Positions 5,608 to 7,475 of a stretch of DNA of 7,475 nt are shown here, piece after piece (within the stretch, counting starts at the first letter, position 1; each line of letters begins with the position of its first letter). The DNA comes from Planctomycetota bacterium. GTDB taxonomy: Bacteria > Planctomycetota > Phycisphaerae > Sedimentisphaerales > Anaerobacaceae. The stretch covers positions 1 to 7,475 of the forward strand of contig JAFNGF010000116.1 of the NCBI GenBank assembly GCA_017885385.1, written 5' to 3'. Both the position numbers and the translations under genes were made by a program. The notes under the pieces were generated by a model, which was not told where the DNA came from, ran no database searches, and saw only the letters and a program-made list of their open reading frames with translations.

Positions 5608-5640
5608 GGTGTCCGCCCGCGCACGCGGGGACCGGACACC
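5608..5640. repeat. Hairpin GGTGTCCG/CGGACACC
   Basis: Outer arms GGTGTCCG (5608-5615) and CGGACACC (5633-5640). Inner arms CCCGC (5616-5620) and GCGGG (5625-5629) with loop GCAC. A three-base bulge lies on the right side. A long, GC-rich stem. Confidence 0.85.
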
Positions 5641-5667
5641 GCCGTCATAAGAGTCGAATCATAGAAA

Positions 5668-5683
5668 TCCCGACCAGTCGGGA
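5668..5683. repeat. Near-perfect palindrome TCCCGAC-CA-GTCGGGA
   Basis: Seven-base arms around a 2-nt centre, followed directly by a further GTCGGGG (5684-5690) that could pair instead of the right arm. The spacing suits a dimeric DNA-binding protein as well as a repeat origin. Confidence 0.7.
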
Positions 5684-5739
5684 GTCGGGGTAAAAAGGAT
5701 ATGGAGGCAACAGCCCGGCCTCGTGTCGGGAATCTAGCA

Positions 5740-5775
5740 GCCCCCGTGCCTCCTGCCGGAGGCAGGAACGGGGGC
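5740..5775. repeat. GTGCCTCC...GGAACGGGG hairpin element, copy 2, just before a ribosome-binding site
   Basis: Outer arms GCCCCCGT (5740-5747) and ACGGGGGC (5768-5775); inner stem TCCTGCC (5751-5757) and GGCAGGA (5761-5767) with loop GGA. It ends 2 nt before the AAGGAG at 5778-5783 that serves the gene starting at 5794. A hairpin this close could affect ribosome access. Confidence 0.85.
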
Positions 5776-5793
5776 ACAAGGAGCTGATAGAAG

Positions 5794-7475
5794 ATGAAGA
5801 CGGAAACGAACCATAAACCGCCCCAAAAGACCGGAGTTTACCCTGAGCGCAGCCGAAGGGCCGTCGGATGTGTTAGAACACTGGGGCCTGTTCCCAACCT
5901 GGAGGAGCACGTCCAGCCGGATTGGTGGCGGTCCATTTTTAATGCCCTTTATCTGAAAACCGATGGCGACGTGGTAGACGACCCAGGGATCACCGCCAGA
6001 GAAGTCGACCTTTTCTCCGAGATGCTCGGCCTAACGCCGAACGACAAAGTTCTAGACCTGTGCTGTGGACAGGGACGCATCTGTCTTGAGCTGGCGCGAA
6101 GGGGATTCAGCGGCGTTGAAGGGCTGGACCGCTCTCGCTACCTGATTCAAAAAGCCAAGACCCAGAGCAAGAAAGAAGGTTTGAACATTAAACTCAAAGA
6201 AGGGGACGCTCGAAAGCTGCCGTACCAGGCGGATACGTTCGACGTCGTAATGATTGTGGGCAACAGCTTCGGCTATTTCGAAACGCCGCAGGACGATGTC
6301 AGAGTGCTAAAGGAGGTTCTGCGGGTGCTGAAGCCCTGGGGGAAACTCCTTATAGACGTGGCTGACGGCGAATACCTGCGCAGGCGTTTCCAGCCGAGGT
6401 CCTGGGAATGGGTCGATAAAAATTATTTTGTGTGCAGGGAGCGCTGCCTTTCGCTGGACAAAAATCGTTTGATCTCTCGAGAAGTTATTACTCACGTGCA
6501 AAAGGGGGTGGTTGCCGACCAATTCTACGCCGAACGGCTTTATGCAGGCCAGAACATCAAGGAGCTGCTGGGCAAGGCCGGTTTCAGCGATGTGACCCTT
6601 CAATGTGAAATCTCGCCCGATTCCCGCCGAAATCAGGACTTGGGAATGATGGAAAGACGCATTATAGTAACAGCCGCCGTCAGAAAGGACTGGACGCCTA
6701 TTAGAAGAACAAAGCAGATGACAGGCGACCTTGTCGTCATTCTTGGTGACCCGAGCAAGCCGGACGTCCTTAAGCCCTTGCGTATTTTTGATGACGATGA
6801 TTTCTACACCATCGACCAGCTGAAAGACGCATTGCGGGACCTGGACAGGTACAATATCACCTATCTCGACGACCACGACACCCTGTACAATGACCTAACG
6901 AAACTTAAGGGTAAAGTGGACCTGGTATTTAACCTCTGTGACGAAGGCTACTGCAATGACGCTCGAAAGGAGCTTCACATACCCTCTTTGCTGGAGATGT
7001 TTGGCTTCGCATATACCGGCAGCGGGCCGCAGTGCTTGGCCTTCTGTTATGACAAGTCGCTTGTACGCGGTATCGGCAAGGAAATGCTGATTCCCGTACC
7101 TGAAGCGGTCTTTATCAAACCGCAGGATGACACCTTTGAGCTTCCATTCGGATTTCCGGTTCTGGTAAAACCGAACTTCGGCGATTCGAGCTTCGGCATA
7201 ACCCAGCGAAGCGTAGCAAATACCGTTGAGGAAGTGGTCAACGCCATCTCAGATATAAGAGAGAAGTTCGGCTATGACAAACCAATTTTGGTTGAGGAGT
7301 TTTTGACCGGCAGTGATTTTACCGTCGGAATGATCGGAAACCTTCCCGATGCCTATACGGTTTTGCCGATTATCGAAGAAGACTATTCATTGCTGCCGGC
7401 GGATCTTCCGAGAATATGCGGCTATGAAGCCAAGTGGCTGCCCGATTCACCATATTGGAACGTCAGGTCCGCCCC
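5794..7475 (+). CDS. Fusion of SAM-dependent methyltransferase and D-Ala-D-Ala-ligase-like ATP-grasp domain, 3' end missing
   Basis: A reading frame of at least 560 codons, open to the right edge. The ATG at 5794 follows AAGGAG 10 nt upstream; no better start precedes the methyltransferase fold. Residues 17-22 come from a palindromic repeat. Residues from about 45 to 295 form a class I methyltransferase: motif I VLDLCCGQGR (86-95), GLDRS, EGDARKLPY, DTFDVVMIVGNS, and LKEVLRVLKPWGKLLIDV. From about 311 an ATP-grasp ligase of the Ddl type begins: NLCDEGY (380-386), YTGSGP (407-412), ATP-binding K459 in VLVKPNFGDSSFGI, and VEEFLTGSDFTVG from 500. The catalytic magnesium-binding end lies beyond the window. 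Such a pair could methylate and ligate a small molecule or peptide, but the substrates are unknown. An internal ATG at 6718 (M309) has no ribosome-binding site, so one polypeptide is most likely. Confidence 0.88.
   Translation, partial: MKTETNHKPPQKTGVYPERSRRAVGCVRTLGPVPNLEEHVQPDWWRSIFNALYLKTDGDVVDDPGITAREVDLFSEMLGLTPNDKVLDLCCGQGRICLELARRGFSGVEGLDRSRYLIQKAKTQSKKEGLNIKLKEGDARKLPYQADTFDVVMIVGNSFGYFETPQDDVRVLKEVLRVLKPWGKLLIDVADGEYLRRRFQPRSWEWVDKNYFVCRERCLSLDKNRLISREVITHVQKGVVADQFYAERLYAGQNIKELLGKAGFSDVTLQCEISPDSRRNQDLGMMERRIIVTAAVRKDWTPIRRTKQMTGDLVVILGDPSKPDVLKPLRIFDDDDFYTIDQLKDALRDLDRYNITYLDDHDTLYNDLTKLKGKVDLVFNLCDEGYCNDARKELHIPSLLEMFGFAYTGSGPQCLAFCYDKSLVRGIGKEMLIPVPEAVFIKPQDDTFELPFGFPVLVKPNFGDSSFGITQRSVANTVEEVVNAISDIREKFGYDKPILVEEFLTGSDFTVGMIGNLPDAYTVLPIIEEDYSLLPADLPRICGYEAKWLPDSPYWNVRSA
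5841..5860 (+). repeat. In-frame palindromic element near the start of the fusion gene (PERSR unit)
   Basis: The plus strand reads CCCTGAGCGCAGCCGAAGGG, which matches the kbl element at 18 of 20 positions. It is translated as P17-E-R-S-R-R22, the same frame as in kbl. It lies between the start codon and the first recognisable methyltransferase residues, in a region with no expected domain. Confidence 0.85.

Larger units (their letters stand above)
5138..5793. other. Repeat-dense divergent intergenic region, no supported gene
   Basis: This 656-bp stretch lies between the oxidoreductase start and the plus-strand fusion gene. Open frames exist on both strands (for example 5266-5664 plus, 5274-5519 minus), but they are made largely of hairpins and heptamer repeats, lack ribosome-binding sites and show no family resemblance. 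It holds one promoter candidate per direction, at least eight palindromes and a CAATTGT array. The part between 5380 and 5506 has low-copy-looking sequence with two stem-loops and might be part of an unrecognised RNA. I could not match it to tmRNA, 6S, SRP or RNase P RNA. Confidence 0.7.

Noticed and set aside
5266..5664. 132-codon plus-strand frame in the intergenic region
   Set aside because: A TTG start without a ribosome-binding site; most of its codons come from hairpins and the CAATTGT array, and no family resemblance is seen.
6307..6876. 189-codon minus-strand frame
   Set aside because: Antisense of a well-supported methyltransferase/ATP-grasp frame; no ribosome-binding site or recognisable motif.
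6718..7475. Separate ATP-grasp gene starting at the internal ATG 6718
   Set aside because: The frame is continuous with the methyltransferase, there is no stop between the domains, and no ribosome-binding site precedes 6718.

Overview
The window carries four recognisable genes on the minus strand and one large, unfinished gene on the plus strand. GC content looks moderate, and the non-coding DNA is crowded with small palindromic and heptameric repeats. A Tat-exported Gfo/Idh/MocA oxidoreductase, many intergenic palindromes and palindromes spliced in-frame into genes suggest a Planctomycetota or related PVC-group bacterium, perhaps an environmental or metagenomic assembly. This placement is an inference from gene style, not from a marker gene.

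Layout, left to right. Positions 1-343 are a perfect inverted duplication of part of clpB (140-bp arms, 63-bp centre), so the disaggregase gene on the minus strand (start codon at 1190) folds back on itself at 203/204. This looks like a chimeric join or contig-end artefact, but it could be a real inversion. Positions 1191-1401 hold the clpB leader with a sigma-54-like promoter candidate and a heptamer repeat patch. Positions 1402-3635 hold kbl and tdh, separated by 2 nt. Together they convert L-threonine through 2-amino-3-oxobutyrate to glycine and acetyl-CoA. Positions 3636-3754 are entirely repeat DNA: a CAATTGT-type heptamer array and a cloverleaf-like palindrome. Positions 3755-5116 encode the Tat-dependent oxidoreductase, whose signal-peptide end contains a second cloverleaf-like palindrome read in-frame.

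Positions 5117-5793 form a divergent intergenic region with a promoter candidate in each direction and at least eight hairpins, but no convincing gene. From 5794 to the right edge, a plus-strand reading frame of at least 560 codons fuses an N-terminal SAM-dependent methyltransferase to a C-terminal D-Ala-D-Ala-ligase-like ATP-grasp domain. Its 3' end is outside the window.

The most interesting theme is the repeat biology. One roughly 20-bp palindromic unit occurs in-frame in both kbl and the methyltransferase fusion, in the same orientation and the same reading frame (peptide PERSR). A different cloverleaf-like palindrome is read through in the oxidoreductase. A third hairpin family shows two copies whose inner stems differ but stay complementary. 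Three separate tandem tracts all have a 7-bp period. Together this looks like a genome colonised by small structured elements that tolerate, or exploit, insertion into coding sequence.
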